64,000 nt of DNA from Pipra filicauda (GCF_003945595.2 NW_024104360.1:434001-498000); one strand, 5' to 3'. Numbered from the stretch's first letter, positions 24,267 to 37,478 are shown. Translations and numbers: made by a program. The notes: generated by a model from the letters alone, not told the origin.

Positions 24267-25298
24267 TCTGGCTTGTAAGCAAAGTTGCTTCTTGTCACTA
24301 CACAGAGTTCCTTGAAAATACTGTTCCTTCCTTTATTTTTATTCCTTCTTTTGCTTTACTAAGTTTTACTCTATGCAAGGGAGCAAAAGTTAGTTTGTTG
24401 CCAGTCAAGTGGAAAGGTGTAATTTTATGGACCACTACTCTCTGGAATGGGACTGATGAGGTAGGAAACAGTAAGTCAGGTACAGCACCATAGCTGGGAG
24501 GGAAGAGAGGTTTATGCAAGCCTGTTCCTCTAAAAAGGTCAAATAAGAAGACAAAATCTTCCCTTTGAGAAGGCTTTGCTTATGTGACAGCAACGTTTTC
24601 TACCTACCCTTTGAAAGAGTGTACAAAAGTACAGGGAATACTGAAGTATCTTCTGAGCCAATAGTAAGCAATAACATGAATGTGACTAAGTAATCGCATC
24701 AGAAGTTTGCAATCAATGACAGACATTTGTCTAAAGGTAGTAGGAGAAGATGAAGCACAAGTTAATCTTTTGCATTTTATACAATACCAGAAAAAACAAA
24801 AAATGTCCATAGTTTGCCTTTAATTTTGCCATTAAACATTTTATTGTTAACACAATAAAATGTATTTCATCAGTCTCCTTTCACTTAAGAATCAAGTGCA
24901 CAAATACCAGTTGTAAACTAAGGCCTGCAGCTTTTGTAAATACAAAGAAAGCAACACCAAAGCTGTAGAAGGATGATGCCTGAGACCACAGCCTGTTTGT
25001 GTGGGATCGGGACATGTTTAGATTCCCTGACAGAAATCAGATCAGACATTCAAAGCAAGGAATTCTTTGGACACTATCCAAAATGAGCTCCTGCATTTGG
25101 AGATAAAAGAATTGCCAGTGTAAATCGTACTGAAGATGGGATAAACTGCAAATGCTATGTTAATAAATCTGGTGGGTGGCACACATCAACTACGAGCAGT
25201 GACAACCAAACACTTTATCCTATGCTTTTAGAGGCTAAACCTGGAGTGATCTATTTGCAAGTGTATCTGTAGTTGCAAACATCTGAAGATGGTCAGAA

Positions 25299-25320
25299 AA
25301 TTTGCACCATGGTGCAAATT
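25299..25320. repeat. 22-bp perfect palindrome
   Basis: The left arm AATTTGCACCA is followed directly by its exact reverse complement TGGTGCAAATT, centred on CCATGG. A second copy of the core, ACACCATGGC, follows at once (25321-25330). No associated gene. Confidence 0.9.
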
Positions 25321-26763
25321 ACACCATGGCACAGTATTTTTTGGTTGTAGCCATGGGTTTCTCTTCAGTACATATGCTGATAGCTGTGGTTTGTTTTAAA
25401 TAACTAGGAGTTTTTTAAATTATTTGCATATAACAAGCAAAGCAAATTTTAGATTAGGTCTAAGTGAGAAATATTTCCTTTAGCAGTATTCTCCTTTAAC
25501 ACTAGAATATAGATAACAAGATCTATTAACCATAACATCAAAGGCAAAGCGACTGCAAGACAGAACTTCTATTCTGTCAAGCCTTATTCCTTGTGAAATC
25601 AGATTTACTGTTTTCAAAAACCATAAGGAGATAGTACTGTCATCCATGATTAGTCATACTGATGCATCATATGATGGAATTATTTTCCAACTGCAAAGTG
25701 AATGTCATCACAGCTTCCGGAGAAGTTATCCCGATACACAGAAAAGGGAAGGAGGTAAGGAATGAGGGAGGGAAATTGGCAAATCTGACAGATCTCTCTA
25801 CAGAACTGAAGTTCTGAAGATTTGATTGTTTGTAAAAGGCAAACAAACAAAATATCAGATGCATCTCACTTAGGCTTTATTATGCACAACCACCAAGAGA
25901 GTGATTATGTGATAAATTAGAATCCCACTCCTGTGTCTTGGCCACAAAAGCGTTTTAAACAGGCCTTTCTGTAACACAGAAAATTTTAATAAGGTCCTGA
26001 AGAAGAACCGTTAGTTCCAGATGACCTACATTTGTCTTCACAGACTTTTGTATTAAAGTCTATTTTGTCTTGGAACCACAAGTTTTAGTGATGCATAAAG
26101 AACACTGCATACCTGCAGTAAAAATGCAGCACACAGTAAAAGATTTCCCAGTTGCGCATAATTTTCATCAGCCCATTTTATGCACTAATCTGAAAAACAA
26201 AACCATGTTAGTGGGAGGAAAGAAATGACTGCTCTTAGAGTAACACAGTTATCCTTCCATAAATGAAAAGTAAGAAAACTACATATTACAATAGTTACAA
26301 TAGGATATACTACTTCTAGGAGTCCTTCGAGATAAAAGGAAATATTTATTTTACTTGGTTTCGTTCTTCTGAAGGTCTAAAATGTAACATAAAGACTAAA
26401 GTCTATACTAAAATAAATTCATGTGACAAGCAAGGAATGGTGCTTCCAAATGCCAAACTTATTTCTTTCCTTTCCATATACTGACAGGTTGTAAACAACA
26501 CTCTGTAAAGAAAGGAAAGGGTTGTTCACCTTTTTCTAGTCTCCATGCAAAAACACTGTGATGACTTCTAAACAAAAGTCTCAGATACTTTTAAGAGCAT
26601 GATACAACTGCCTTTTACTCTCTGACCCATCTACAGTTTAAATGACTACATAACCATGTGCAAGGCACGCTATGAATGACTGGAAGGCAAGTAGTTGGGA
26701 AGAGATTCTTGCGGAATTTGTATCTGTAAAATCTGTCCAGTTTCTTTAGATAAAAGGCATTAT

Positions 26764-27095
26764 AATAGAATCATAGAATGGTTTGGGTTAGAAAGGGATC
26801 TTGAAGATTATCTAGTTCCAAACCCCCAGCCATGGGCAGGGACAACTTCCACTAGACCAGGTTGCTCAAAATCCCATCAAACCTGGCCTTGAACACCTTT
26901 CCAGGGATGGGGCAGCCACAGTTTCTCTGGGCAACATATTCCAGTGTCTCACCACTCACAGTAAAGAATTTTTTCCTAATATCTAATCTAAACCTACTCT
27001 CTTTCAATTTGAACCCACTCCTTCTCATCCTGTCACTACATCCTCTTGTAAATAGTCTTTCCCCTGTAAGCTCCTGTAAGTTCCCTTCAGGTACA
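26764..27095 (-). mobile_element. CR1 LINE 3' fragment
   Basis: AATAGAATCATAGAATGGTT at the left edge, then TCCAAACCCCCAGCCATGG and CCTTTCCAGGGATGGGGCAG, all antisense CR1. The right edge is uncertain; no open ORF2 frame. Confidence 0.9.
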
Positions 27096-28566
27096 GGTAT
27101 GTTAAATTTATATGGTCAGGTATATTAAATATATTACTAACAATTTAGATATGAGTACTACCAATACTGTGTAGCATTTTTCATGTTTTTTCTGGTTCAT
27201 GAGTGAAAGGTTACAAAGAAAATGAAAATTTTTTTAACTCAGCTAGAATTTTTTGTTTGCTTCTTTTATTTTCTTCAATACTCTGAGAATTTGAATTTAG
27301 AAGATTGAAAACACATAAGAGAAAGCTCTCTTGCTTCAGAAACTCTGAAGTGGAAATCAGTTCAAGATTGCAAAATAAAGTTTTTATTCCTCAGAAACAG
27401 CAACTTGTTGTTATTTCTGAAACAAAAGTCCTGTCTTCTGCAGGCTATTTCAAGAGTAAAGCAAATATCTCTTTCATGCTTTCTTTAGAAGTCCAATCAT
27501 GAAGCCAGCAGAAAATAGAACCAATTGGAATACATAAGCAATTTAGAGACACTTGTTTAATCCCAGTGATTACCTATTCACAGAGGGAGGATTGGTTAGA
27601 AATGGCTATAGATATTTTTCTATTTAAAACTTTAAAGAGTTTCCTGGGATGTGTTAAACACAGGATAAATGTCGTATCTCTTCTTCTGTAAAAATCATAC
27701 TAAGATAAAGGATAGAATATGGTCAAGCAACACATAATATTTTCTATGCAGCAGTCACAGCAGATGAACAACACTGAGCTAAATTTTGTCCATTCACATG
27801 CATACAAATCTTGCTTATTTCATTGAACTTCCTTCTCTAGGGCAAAGTGAGGTCAGAAATCAACCCCGTCACTGAGTTTCTGAACAACATTTCTTGAAGT
27901 GGTTTTACAAGTCAGCAACGTTGAGAAGCTGCATTTTAACACGTGCTCTTTACATTTTTGATGTGTTTTGGGTTTTTTTTAGTCAGATTCCATACTATTT
28001 AAATACATGCTCAGTCCTTCACTCTTTCACTGGGCATCCCGATTAGCTTGGGAAAGTCAGATGAATTTGAGAATCTCACCTGTTCCGAGGGAGCAGGGAT
28101 AAGCTTCAGGGGATTAAAAAGTACATGGCAGGATATAGCGCTTGGCTGTGCAAGTACTAGGTCACTTTGGGCAAAATTAATAAATTCTAGTGCCTAAAGA
28201 AAAAGCATGTGAATGACAGACACCATCAGGCTACTTTACTGACAGCAGTAACCTTGCTGTGGAAATGCTGGCCTTCCTCGCTGCCAACTTTTTGATCAGT
28301 TTTGGCCCTAAGGATTTTTGTCTTCAGGGTGACACCTGACATGAACCCTTAATGAAGGACATATGGCTTAGGGAATCAGGTTGTAAGCACGAGGACCAGC
28401 TGGCACATCTGAGAGCAAAGCTGAAACTAGTTTCAGATTTTGATAGTCACAAATGTCATGTCAGGGCATGACCTCCTCCCAGGCTGCTGAATCCAACACA
28501 AACTGCATAAAGCAACACCTTTACCACAGTTTTCTGTTTATGAACTTGGTATATTGATATAACATA
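27096..28566. other. Intergenic, no gene recognised
   Basis: AT-rich DNA between a CR1 and the polypurine tract; nothing recognised. Confidence 0.6.
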
Positions 28567-28668
28567 AAAAAGGGAAGAGAAGGGGGGAAAGGAGAGGAGA
28601 GGGGAGGAGAGGGGAGAGGAGAGAAGGGCGAGGAGGGGAAGAGAGAGGAGGGGAGGGGAGGAGAAAAA
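28567..28668 (+). repeat. Polypurine tract, GGGA/GGAGA-rich
   Basis: About 100 bp of almost only A and G on the plus strand (units such as GGAGAGGAGAGGGGAGGAGA), one C at about 28630. Such mirror-like purine runs can form triplex DNA. It ends about 30 bp before an LTR. Confidence 0.9.
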
Positions 28669-28700
28669 TAATGATGCTAAAGTTGGCAAACAACTTTCTA

Positions 28701-29825
28701 TGTGTTTGGTGATGGTGGCTTTATTCAGCCATTTGGTAGCGGGGGGCTACAGGGGTGGTTTCTGTTAGAAGCTGCTGGAAGCTCCCCCTGTTCCATGGAG
28801 CCAATGCCAGCCGGTTCCAGGACGCACTTCCTGCTGCTGGCCAAGGCTGAGCTAATTAGAAGCAATAGTAACACCTCTGTGATAACATATTTAGGAAGAC
28901 TGTTGCGCAGAATTTCCAGCCAGGGAAGAGTGGGATGAGAACATGGGAATAACAAAGTAGACACCAAGGTCAGTGCAGAAGGAGGGGCAAGAGGTGCTCC
29001 AGATGCCGGAGCTGTGGCCCTGCAGCCCGTGGTGCAGACCATGGTGGGGCAGCTGCGCCTCTGCAGCCCATGGGGGACCATCGGGGTGCAGAGACCCACC
29101 TGCAGCCCATGGAGGAGCCCATGCTGGAGCAGGCGGATGCATGAAGGAGGCTGTGACCCTGTGGGAGGCCCAGGATGAAGAAGGGTCCTGCTGGAGACCT
29201 GTGGCTCGTGGAGAGGGAAGCCCAGGCTGGAGCAGGTTTTTCCTGAATAGGGCTTGTGGCCCCTGTGGGGGACCCACATCAGTACAGCTCATTCATGAAG
29301 GACTGCACCCCATGGAGGAGTGACCCACGGGACAGCAGTTTGGGAAGAACTGCTGACCGAGGGAGGTCACACTGACTCACACTGGAGAGGTCCATCAAGG
29401 ACTGTCTCCCGTGGGAGGGACCCCATGGGAGCAGGGGAAGGGCTCCTCTCTCTGAGAGCAGGGGAAGGGCTCCTCTCTCTGAGCAGCGGCAGAAACAACT
29501 GACTGCAACCCTCATTCCTGTCCCCCTGCACTGCTGGGGAGGAGGAGAGAGAACATGGAAGGAAGGAGGGGTGGGGGGGAAGATGTTTTTAAGACTCTTA
29601 TTTCTCACTCTTTGGCTTTTATCCTGTTAGTAGTAAATATAAGTACTATCCCCAGTCTTGTTTTGCCCGTGAACATAATCAGTCACTGACTTCTCCCAGC
29701 TCTTATCTCTACTCATGAATCCTTAGCTGTTTTTTTTTTCCTCTCTCCTCTGTCTAGTTGCAGAAGGAGGGTGAGAGAGCGGCTTTTGTGGGTACCTGGT
29801 AACTGGCCAGGGTCAACCCACTACA
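28701..29825 (+). mobile_element. Long LTR of an avian ERVL-like element
   Basis: Starts near TGTGTTTGGTGATGG and ends CCAGGGTCAACCCACTACA. The layout is known from bird ERV LTRs: a leader with GTTAGAAGCTGCTGGAAGC, a TATA-like ATAACATATTTAGGAAG (about 28880-28896), and a GC-rich stretch of imperfect units like CTGCAGCCCATGGAG (about 28960-29420). These are followed by TTTTGCCCGTGAACATAAT and a U5-like end. A perfect 27-bp tandem duplication lies at 29429-29482. Open frames within it are by-products of its repeat structure. Confidence 0.75.
29429..29482 (+). repeat. Perfect 27-bp tandem duplication in an LTR
   Basis: Two identical adjacent copies starting GAGCAGGGGAAGGGCTCC and ending CTCTCTCTGA, within the LTR at 28701-29825. 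Confidence 0.95.
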
Positions 29826-32800
29826 GTCTTTCAGCTCTGTAGGTAAAATTCAACTTGGTAATATGGACAGCAAGTGGGGAAAAAGAAAGATGGCAGGAGA
29901 TGACTAAAGGAAAATATGAGAACTTCATGCAGGGTCTGGGAAGACCAAGGGACTGTGAGGCAAGCAGAGGAATTTGGGTGGGCTTTTGGTGAGGAATATT
30001 GAGTGATGTCAGCATGACTCTGGAAGACTGGGATACAGTTGGGCACAGGGGCTTTACCTCCACCTATCCTTCTCCTCTCCCACCGTCTCCTATACTTAGT
30101 CTCCCTCCTCTTGCTCTAGTTCCCCTGAACTATTGGTCTCCCATCTCTCCCAGAACCCACAAACCCTATCTTGCCCTTAGCAACTACATTTTTTCCAGTT
30201 GTCCAATTTTAGACCTAGGAGACAGGATTGGAGTGGGAAACCACTGGAGATACTGGAAATTAGCAGGTAGGCATTGACAGTGTTTGCTTCTGCAAGGCGC
30301 TATATGGCATAGAAGTAGCAATTGTCCTAGATAAATACTTCAGAAAAGAAAACCCAACAAGTTTTCTGCATTGTAAACTCTGTATCCCAGACCTTAATCT
30401 CTGTGCGTCAGTTCAAATGAGGTAAAAGTGTCTTACGTACTCATCTCAAAAAGGTGCTGTATAAAGCAAATTAACATGTACATTTTGTGAGGAACTCAGA
30501 TAAGTATTGACGAGCACTAAGGCAAAAGTCCACAAGGAAATTAAGTTATAAAAGCAAAATCTGAAGAGGTAACAAATGCTCCACTGAGGAATATGCTGAA
30601 CAGTGACGAGCAAACAAATTAGAGAATAGCTTCTCATTTGGTAAACACTAATTGCTATGTACCTAAAACATGGCAGAAGTCCAAGTGGAAGCAAATGCAT
30701 ATATATGATCAGGTACTCAAAGTGCAAAACTATGTGCTTGAGTCTGAGGGAGGAAATTAAGGAGTCACACGCCATCTCCTGGAATTTTTTAAATAGAGCT
30801 CAGTGACTTATTTATGTATTGCCCACATTGTAACTTTGCAGAAAAATGCAAATCTGACATATGTGCCAAACTATGATTAGAAAAAGTAGAAAAAAAATAT
30901 TACATCTATATTGTTATTTTCAAAATGAAATCTTCCGGGATTTCATCTTCCGGGAGTTTTGCTCCATGTAGTATTATTTCAAAATTTATCTAAATGACAC
31001 AGGAAGGATTAAAACATTATAAACCAGCTGAACAAAAACTTGTGGAATCATCTGTAGTTGGGGTAGGGGGAATTTATTTTTTAAAATATATGAAATTATG
31101 TGATCCAAGACCCTAGCCCCAGTATTTCCAGTTAACCGGTACTTCTTAAAAAGATCAGGTACCAGCAGAGGGGCAGGGGGATTCCCGTGCCTCAGAGTCT
31201 GTTCTTAACACAGGAGAGAGGATGCTGTAGTGAGCATAGATGATCCTGTGCATTTCAACCAAGAGGGATTCCCAAGCTCTGCTCTCCTAATGCCACTCCA
31301 TGTTTCAGGATGTCACTGACTCCTCCTCACAGTCCCAGTTTCCTCCTTGTGTCCATGTTTCAGGCTTTTGCCCCAGCTTAGGTCTTCTTGCCAAACAGAT
31401 ACTACTTTCGGTAATAGGGTAAAGAAAACTGGGAAATGTTTTGTGACAGAAAGGGATGAATATCCTACTTAGTTTTGATACACTTAAAATAGTTAATATA
31501 GTTAATGTGATAATTTTATGCCCATTTCCCTGAAAAATATTCCTGCCTAATTTTTTTTGTTTATTTTCATCATTATGTCATACCCTGATAGTTTTAGTAG
31601 CCCCCCCACATTCCCTCACTGCCAGCTGGGATGAAAGAAGCACACATTAGGCCTGGCTTGGTGTGTCTGTGCTGTCTGATGTTGGTTGTGCCTGTAGTTT
31701 GTACACACAGCATGGCCAGGCCAACAAAAAAATGTCGAGTTCATGTCAGGCTTTTTTCTCTCAGTGAGGTCACTAATTCAGTTCACTCTTGCCAACCACT
31801 GAAAAAATTTTCACAAATCCTCCAGAACCGTTTTACCTGTTAGACTTCTATTCGTGTTTATTGTGGCTGAATTTGGCCTGTTGGTTCCCAGGTTATTAGA
31901 GACTGCCCAGTGTGATTGCAAAAGCCCTAGAAACCAAGTAAAAATTAAAAAAAAAAAAAAATGGGACATAATATGGATTTTTTGTTAACAGTACTTTAAA
32001 TGACATGGAACAAACATTCTTTGCAGCAAAAGCAAAGATTTTTGGAGCACATTCATTCTTTTCTAAAGAGTTTTAATTGATTCTAAAAAAAATAATCTAG
32101 CCAAGGCTGAAAATGGAAGAGAATAATTAGATTCTATTTTTGGATGTTATGGTAATAAAACATTTTGACATTACTCTCCTATTTTGTAGCAGAGGGAAGA
32201 GAATGCTTCAAGTGAAGACATACAGAATATGCCAAGGTACATCAGCAGCTCAGTGGAATGGAGTGGGAAATTTTCTAATATACACAGTTACTAATTCGGA
32301 TCATGAAAAACTGCAATGGGATCAGCTGGGACCCATGCACGTGTCCTTACAGACAACACTTCGGGAAATCTGAGTGTCACATGCCATGTGTGAGGCATCA
32401 CATTGCCACCCACTTTGGATTGGTGAAAGCTCTGTACTTCATTCCCCTTCTGTTCCCAGTTGGACAAGTCAAATTTTAATAACACAGACCTCATTTTAAT
32501 ATGGTATTATAACCCCTTTTACTTTATAGAAACACTGCCTATCCTAAATATAAAATCTATCAAAAACGCTCCAATCTGCCAGAAAAATCATCATTATAGA
32601 CACTTCTGATGCCAGAGGAAAGGATGGAAAGTATGTAATCTAATGGAATAAGAATGTCTCCTCCGTTTTGCAAAGCATCTTTAAGACAATTAATGACATA
32701 AGAATAAAACATCTCTGAATCTAAACTATTATTTGTTATCAAATGTGTGTAGATATGATAACTTCTCTTACACATCTGAGGATTCTCTAATATTGACATC

Positions 32801-34053
32801 TTTAACCGTGGAATTTCCTCTCCAAGTGTATATGGCCATAGTTTTGAAAAATATTTGGAGATTTTGGCTGCAATTGTAAGATTCTTGCTCTGAGACATCT
32901 GCAAGACACTCACTTTTCTGACAGTGGCTGCTCAGCACTTCCTTGGAATTTCTAAAAAAAAATGTAGTCATTCCAATCTATTTTTGCTGTCCCTCTGACA
33001 GCTGTCTTCCCAGTGAGCAGAGCTGTCACTGAGAGCTATCGCTTGAGACAAGACTGGGAAAAAAAAAGAGAGATCAACCAGGAACTACTGGATAGTTTGG
33101 AGGGAGGAATTGGCATGAACTCTCTGCTCTGCTTTTCATGGCTGGTTAATGTTGTCAGTTGGCATCCACCATGACTCCTGACAAAATGAACAATGACAGA
33201 GTAAAAGTCCTAACAGAGGCCCTGAGGATTCGATCTCTGCAGTCTAACAATGCTTGGTAGAAACATCTTCTATCATCAGCTACATTTAGATGGTCATAAA
33301 ATATCATAATTACCATTCATTTACAGAATCAACCATAAAAATACAAGGTTGGAAAAACACACCAACAAACACGTATTAACAAAATGATTATTCCTTTGGT
33401 GACTGACGTTTTTTATAAATAAAACATATTTCAGTGAAATGCCTGTGAGTGGCTTTCTTTACTGGTGGCCGAGCAAGTAAAGGAGTCATTGCTATGAAAA
33501 CTCCTGTGTTCTCACTAATGAAAGCCAAAATTAATGCTATAATGAATTATAATTGCTCAGCAATTGAATTATTAATGCTCATCAATCCAGCCTCTAATCA
33601 TTTCTGTTGATGAGTACTGTACGTTTCCTTATCTCTTTTTCTCTATCTACAACATTTTAAACTTGACTGTACAAAAATAATATTAACTTCCTGTCATTCC
33701 TGCATTATATGGTTGTTAGGGTACATTAATTCCTTCAGGGTTTTTTAATTTTCTTTAAAACTCCTTGAAGAGCTCATTCTCTTGGACCATCTAAGGCTAA
33801 CTATTCATTCCTGATATCCTTTTGAACCTCCATGAGCATTTCAAACTAAGGTACTTTTTGCTGCTTGCTGCAGACACTAAACATTTGATTGTACTTTTAG
33901 GTGAATTAGTAATCCAACTAGAAAACATAGAACTGTTGCCGCCAAATTACTCATGAAACTCACATTTTATTATTGGCCTCAGAACAGGACATCTGACATC
34001 TCACACTTTAGATACTACTAGGGTGAAAGCTCTAAAAGCTCTGCTGATGTAAT
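29826..34053. other. Intergenic, no gene recognised
   Basis: AT-rich. Holds a 117-codon minus-strand open frame (32560-32913) of plausible composition but no known family, and the palindromic AT-rich cluster near 33550. Confidence 0.55.
33544..33572. promoter_or_regulatory. Palindrome AATTGCT-C-AGCAATT flanked by GAATTAT direct repeats
   Basis: Bases 33551-33565 form a 15-bp palindrome about one central base. It is bordered by direct GAATTAT copies at 33544-33550 and 33566-33572, with more TAAT motifs nearby. This could be a homeodomain/Maf-type binding cluster; function is inferred from pattern only. Confidence 0.3.
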
Positions 34054-34492
34054 GATCACAGAATCACAGAATGGGTCAGGTTGGAAGGGGCCACAGTGGG
34101 TCATCTGGTCCAACCTCCCTGTTCAAGCTGGGTCATCCCAGAGCACATGGCACAGGGGTGTGTCCAGACGGTTCTTGAATATGTCCAGTGAGGGAGACTC
34201 CACAACCTCTCTGGGCAATTTGTTCCAGTGCATGGTCACTCATAATTCAGGTGGAACCTCCTGTGCATCTGTTTCTGCCCGCTGCCTCTTGTCCTATTGC
34301 TGGGCACCACTGAGCAGAGCCTGGTCCATCCTCCTGACACCCTCCCTTCAGATACTGACAGGCAAGGATGAGGTCCCCTCAGTTGTCTCTTCTCGAGGCT
34401 GAACAGTCCCAGCTCCCTCAGCCTTTCCTGTTAAGAGAGATGCTCCAGTCCCCTAATTATCTCTGCTGTCCTCTGTTGGACCCGCTCCAAAA
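34054..34492 (-). mobile_element. CR1 LINE 3' fragment
   Basis: Starts ATCACAGAATCACAGAATGG, followed by GGTTGGAAGGGGCCACAGTGG and the antisense of the ORF2 C-terminus. Several stops and indels; an old copy. Confidence 0.9.
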
Positions 34493-36299
34493 TTATGACA
34501 ATCACTTTTTAAAGAAATATAAAGGCAGGTCACTTGAGCCATGGAATTTTGTGTATATTGGGATCAACACATGTATGAACTGGTGCTCCAGGAGATTTAG
34601 GAGATGTTCAAGCCAAACTGGGCAGTCCGCTTACCTAGACTTGGGATGAAGGGGAGTAAAATAAGACAGTTTGGCTGCAAATTAGTCATGCAGCAATATT
34701 ATATATATGCAATTCAACATTTTCTTAATCTTACTGGGTAGTGTGATTGTCACCTTCGTGTGGTCAAATGATCAAGTCTGTCTTTCATTGACAATAAATG
34801 AAAAATTGGTGTTGGACAGAAAGGTATCTGGATACTCTTCTGCCGTCCTCACTAAACCAAAAAATTCTTGTATTTCACAACTAAATTTGTTACCCATTAT
34901 ATAGCACATAAGGAAGCTCAAAGAGATCAACACATGCATATTCATAGACTACAGCTGTTTCCTCTGTTTTGAAATTGAATTAGGAAAACAGTTGTTTTGA
35001 ATAACAACACTACAATTACGCTAAGAGCTTTATTGACTTTTATTGATTATTAGATACCCCATGGTTTATGTAATAATGTTGTAAAAGAGGCCTGCTTTAA
35101 AACATGCTAGCTTTCTTCAAACAAACCTCAATCCCAACACTATATTTATTTTGTGATTTGAGCTTTATAAGGCTACTCCATATTCACAGATGCTTGCAAC
35201 ACAATAAAAATGGAGGAAAATTTTTTTATAAGCCTCAGAGAATAAAAGGTATTAATCACAGAAAGAGGATCTGTAACGTCATCAGGCAACTGAAAATTTG
35301 GTTTTAAACTGTTAAAGAGAAATTAGGATGTTACATTTATATCCGTGAGTATTGGCTGAATGAACACCAACCTGGCTCGCTGCTTGTCTCATTCAGACAA
35401 CTAGTAAGATCTGGTAACTGCACTACTTGCCAGCATTTTGGTGAAACCCTATGGCTTGATGAGCACGTTGGAGCCTGCATGCTCTTATGCACAGCTAATA
35501 GAAAAATGAGACAAATAGCTGGAATGAAACACTTCAATAAACAGAGCAGTCTGCCTGGAGCTGATGGATGGAAGAATGATCTTTGAACTAAAGCTGCATC
35601 TGACATGAGTTAAGGGCATGATAATTAATTCATATTTTTGGCTGATGAAAATTTTTTTAAAACTTTCCTCTAGGTTTCTGAAAATAATGAGGAGGATTAT
35701 TATTACCAGCTGTACTTAAAGGACAAAGGACAAATGTAGCTCTACAGAATATCCCAGTGCTGACTGTTTTTGGCAGAAACATCAATAAATTGCATGGCAA
35801 TTCCAACATGTTCTGCTTTGCAGGCAGTGACTCAACACGCATATTGAGTACGACTGTTCACTGTGTGTTATCACTTTCATGATGTTTGGCCCCAAGAGTT
35901 CAAAACCATAAGCTGTATTTCAGAAATCATATAAGCAAACAAGAAGGACTTTAGTTTCTTCCTTTCACTCCCTCAGTTGCACCAACGTGTGATAGTCTGA
36001 TCAATTTTTGCAAATTAACATGCCTTGGATAATGCTGAAAACTGCAAGACGTGTAGACATCTCACCTCCTCAATTTCACATTTTTAGGGATTATTTTCAA
36101 GAACACAATTGAGAAATACTGATCCTGTTTTGACTGTTGTTGAAAGGAAAGAAAATAGATTCAAAAAGTGTAAGAAAATAAAATGTTAGTCTTTAATAGA
36201 TGCAACATGAGCAGACCTGAAGTCAGTAAAATATATAAACTCAAATGGACTCATCCACCTAACCTGGAAGTTGGATTGATGTCTTCCCTCAGAAGGGAC
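34493..36299. other. Intergenic, no gene recognised
   Basis: AT-rich DNA between two CR1 fragments; nothing recognised. Confidence 0.6.
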
Positions 36300-37107
36300 T
36301 ACAACAGGAAAGGGGCTGTTAGGGGCTATAGGCTGCATTAATGGGCTGAGGTGAAGTGCCAGGTCCTGCACTTGGGTCACAAATAACCCCTGCAGCACTG
36401 CAGGCTGGGGGAAGAGTGTCTGGGAGTGGCCCTGAGGAAAAGAACCTGGGGGTGCTGATCAACAGTGGCTGAATATGAGCCACTTTGTGCCCAGGTGGCC
36501 AAGAAGGCCAATGGTATCCTGGCCTGTGTCAGCAATAGTGTGACCATCAGGACCAGGGCAGTGATCGTCCCCCTGTAACCAAAGGGGGCAGCGGTGAGGC
36601 CGCACCTCAGATCCTGGTTTCAGTTTTGGGCCCCTCACAACAACACAGACATTGAGATGCTGGAGTGTGTCCAGAGAAGGGCAGCAGACCTGGGGAAGGG
36701 TCTGGAGCACAAGTCCTGTGAGGAACAGCTGAGGGAGCTGGGGGTGTTTAGTCTGGAAAAAAGGAGGCTCAGGAGAGACCTTCCCGCTCTCTACAACTCC
36801 CTGACAGGAGGCTGTAGCCAGATGGGGGTTGGTCTCTTTTCCCAGGTAACAAGTGACAGGACAAGAGGAAATGGCCTCAAGCTGTGCCAGGGGAAGTTCA
36901 GGTTGTTCATCAGAGAGAATTTCTTCACTGAAAGAGTGGTCAAGCACTGGAAGGGGCTGTCAGGACTAGTGGTGAAGTCACCATCCCTGCAAACACTCAA
37001 GAAACGACTGGACCTGGCGCTTAAGGTCACTAGACAAGGTGACTACCGATCAAAGGCTGGACTCGATACTGGAGGTCTTTTCCAAACTTAACGATTCTAT
37101 GAAACAA
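36300..37107 (+). mobile_element. CR1 LINE 3' fragment upstream of the EFR3A CpG island
   Basis: Begins within CAGGTCCTGCACTTGGGTCAC-type CR1 sequence and ends AACGATTCTATGAAACAATG. The ORF2 C-terminus is open in pieces (36594-37091: [31 protein letters not shown]). The 5' edge is approximate. It ends about 320 bp before the CpG island. Confidence 0.9.
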
Positions 37108-37472
37108 TGAAACAAACTTTTCAGATTTCCCCTTGCCCGTCTAGAAAACTGGGCATCAAAGGCACCAGATTTGGAAGCCAGCAGTATTATTTCCAGGAGA
37201 ACAGCCTAAGAGGTTGTGCTGCCTTGGGTTTCACATGATTCTCACTGGGGTTTGGCACCACGTTCTGTGTAGGTGGATTTGAGCTCTGGTCTTAGCGCAG
37301 CCCCCAAGCACCACTCATCCTCCCCTTCTCCTTCTTTCAGTCCACGGATGAGGGGAGCCTCAGCACAGCCACGGCTGGTCCCATAGCCCCGATCCGATGG
37401 ATAGCAGGACAAATTCCCACCCAAGTCTCGGATCCTCCCTCACGGCCGCCCCTGTCCCGGCGGGCGCTCGGA

Positions 37473-37478
37473 CACGTG
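37473..37478 (+). promoter_or_regulatory. E-box CACGTG within CACGTGAC
   Basis: CACGTGAC in the upstream part of the CpG island is a good match for USF and MiT/TFE-type bHLH factors. Motif only; occupancy cannot be inferred. Confidence 0.4.

Larger units (their letters stand above)
22111..26763. other. Intergenic, no gene recognised
   Basis: Apart from the CR1 tail at 24202-24266 and the palindrome at 25299-25320 I see no repeat, RNA gene or coding exon. Confidence 0.6.

Noticed and set aside
28725..29608. Several 109-184 codon open frames on both strands
   Set aside because: They lie wholly within the LTR at 28701-29825 and arise from its repeated CAGCCCATGG-like units.
31631..31843. 70-residue frame with a signal-peptide-like start (CLCCLMLVVPVV)
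   Set aside because: No family, no cleavage-linked mature domain and no other support; short chance frames of this kind are expected here.
36459..36947. 162-codon minus-strand open frame
   Set aside because: It is the antisense shadow of the CR1 ORF2 fragment at 36300-37107.
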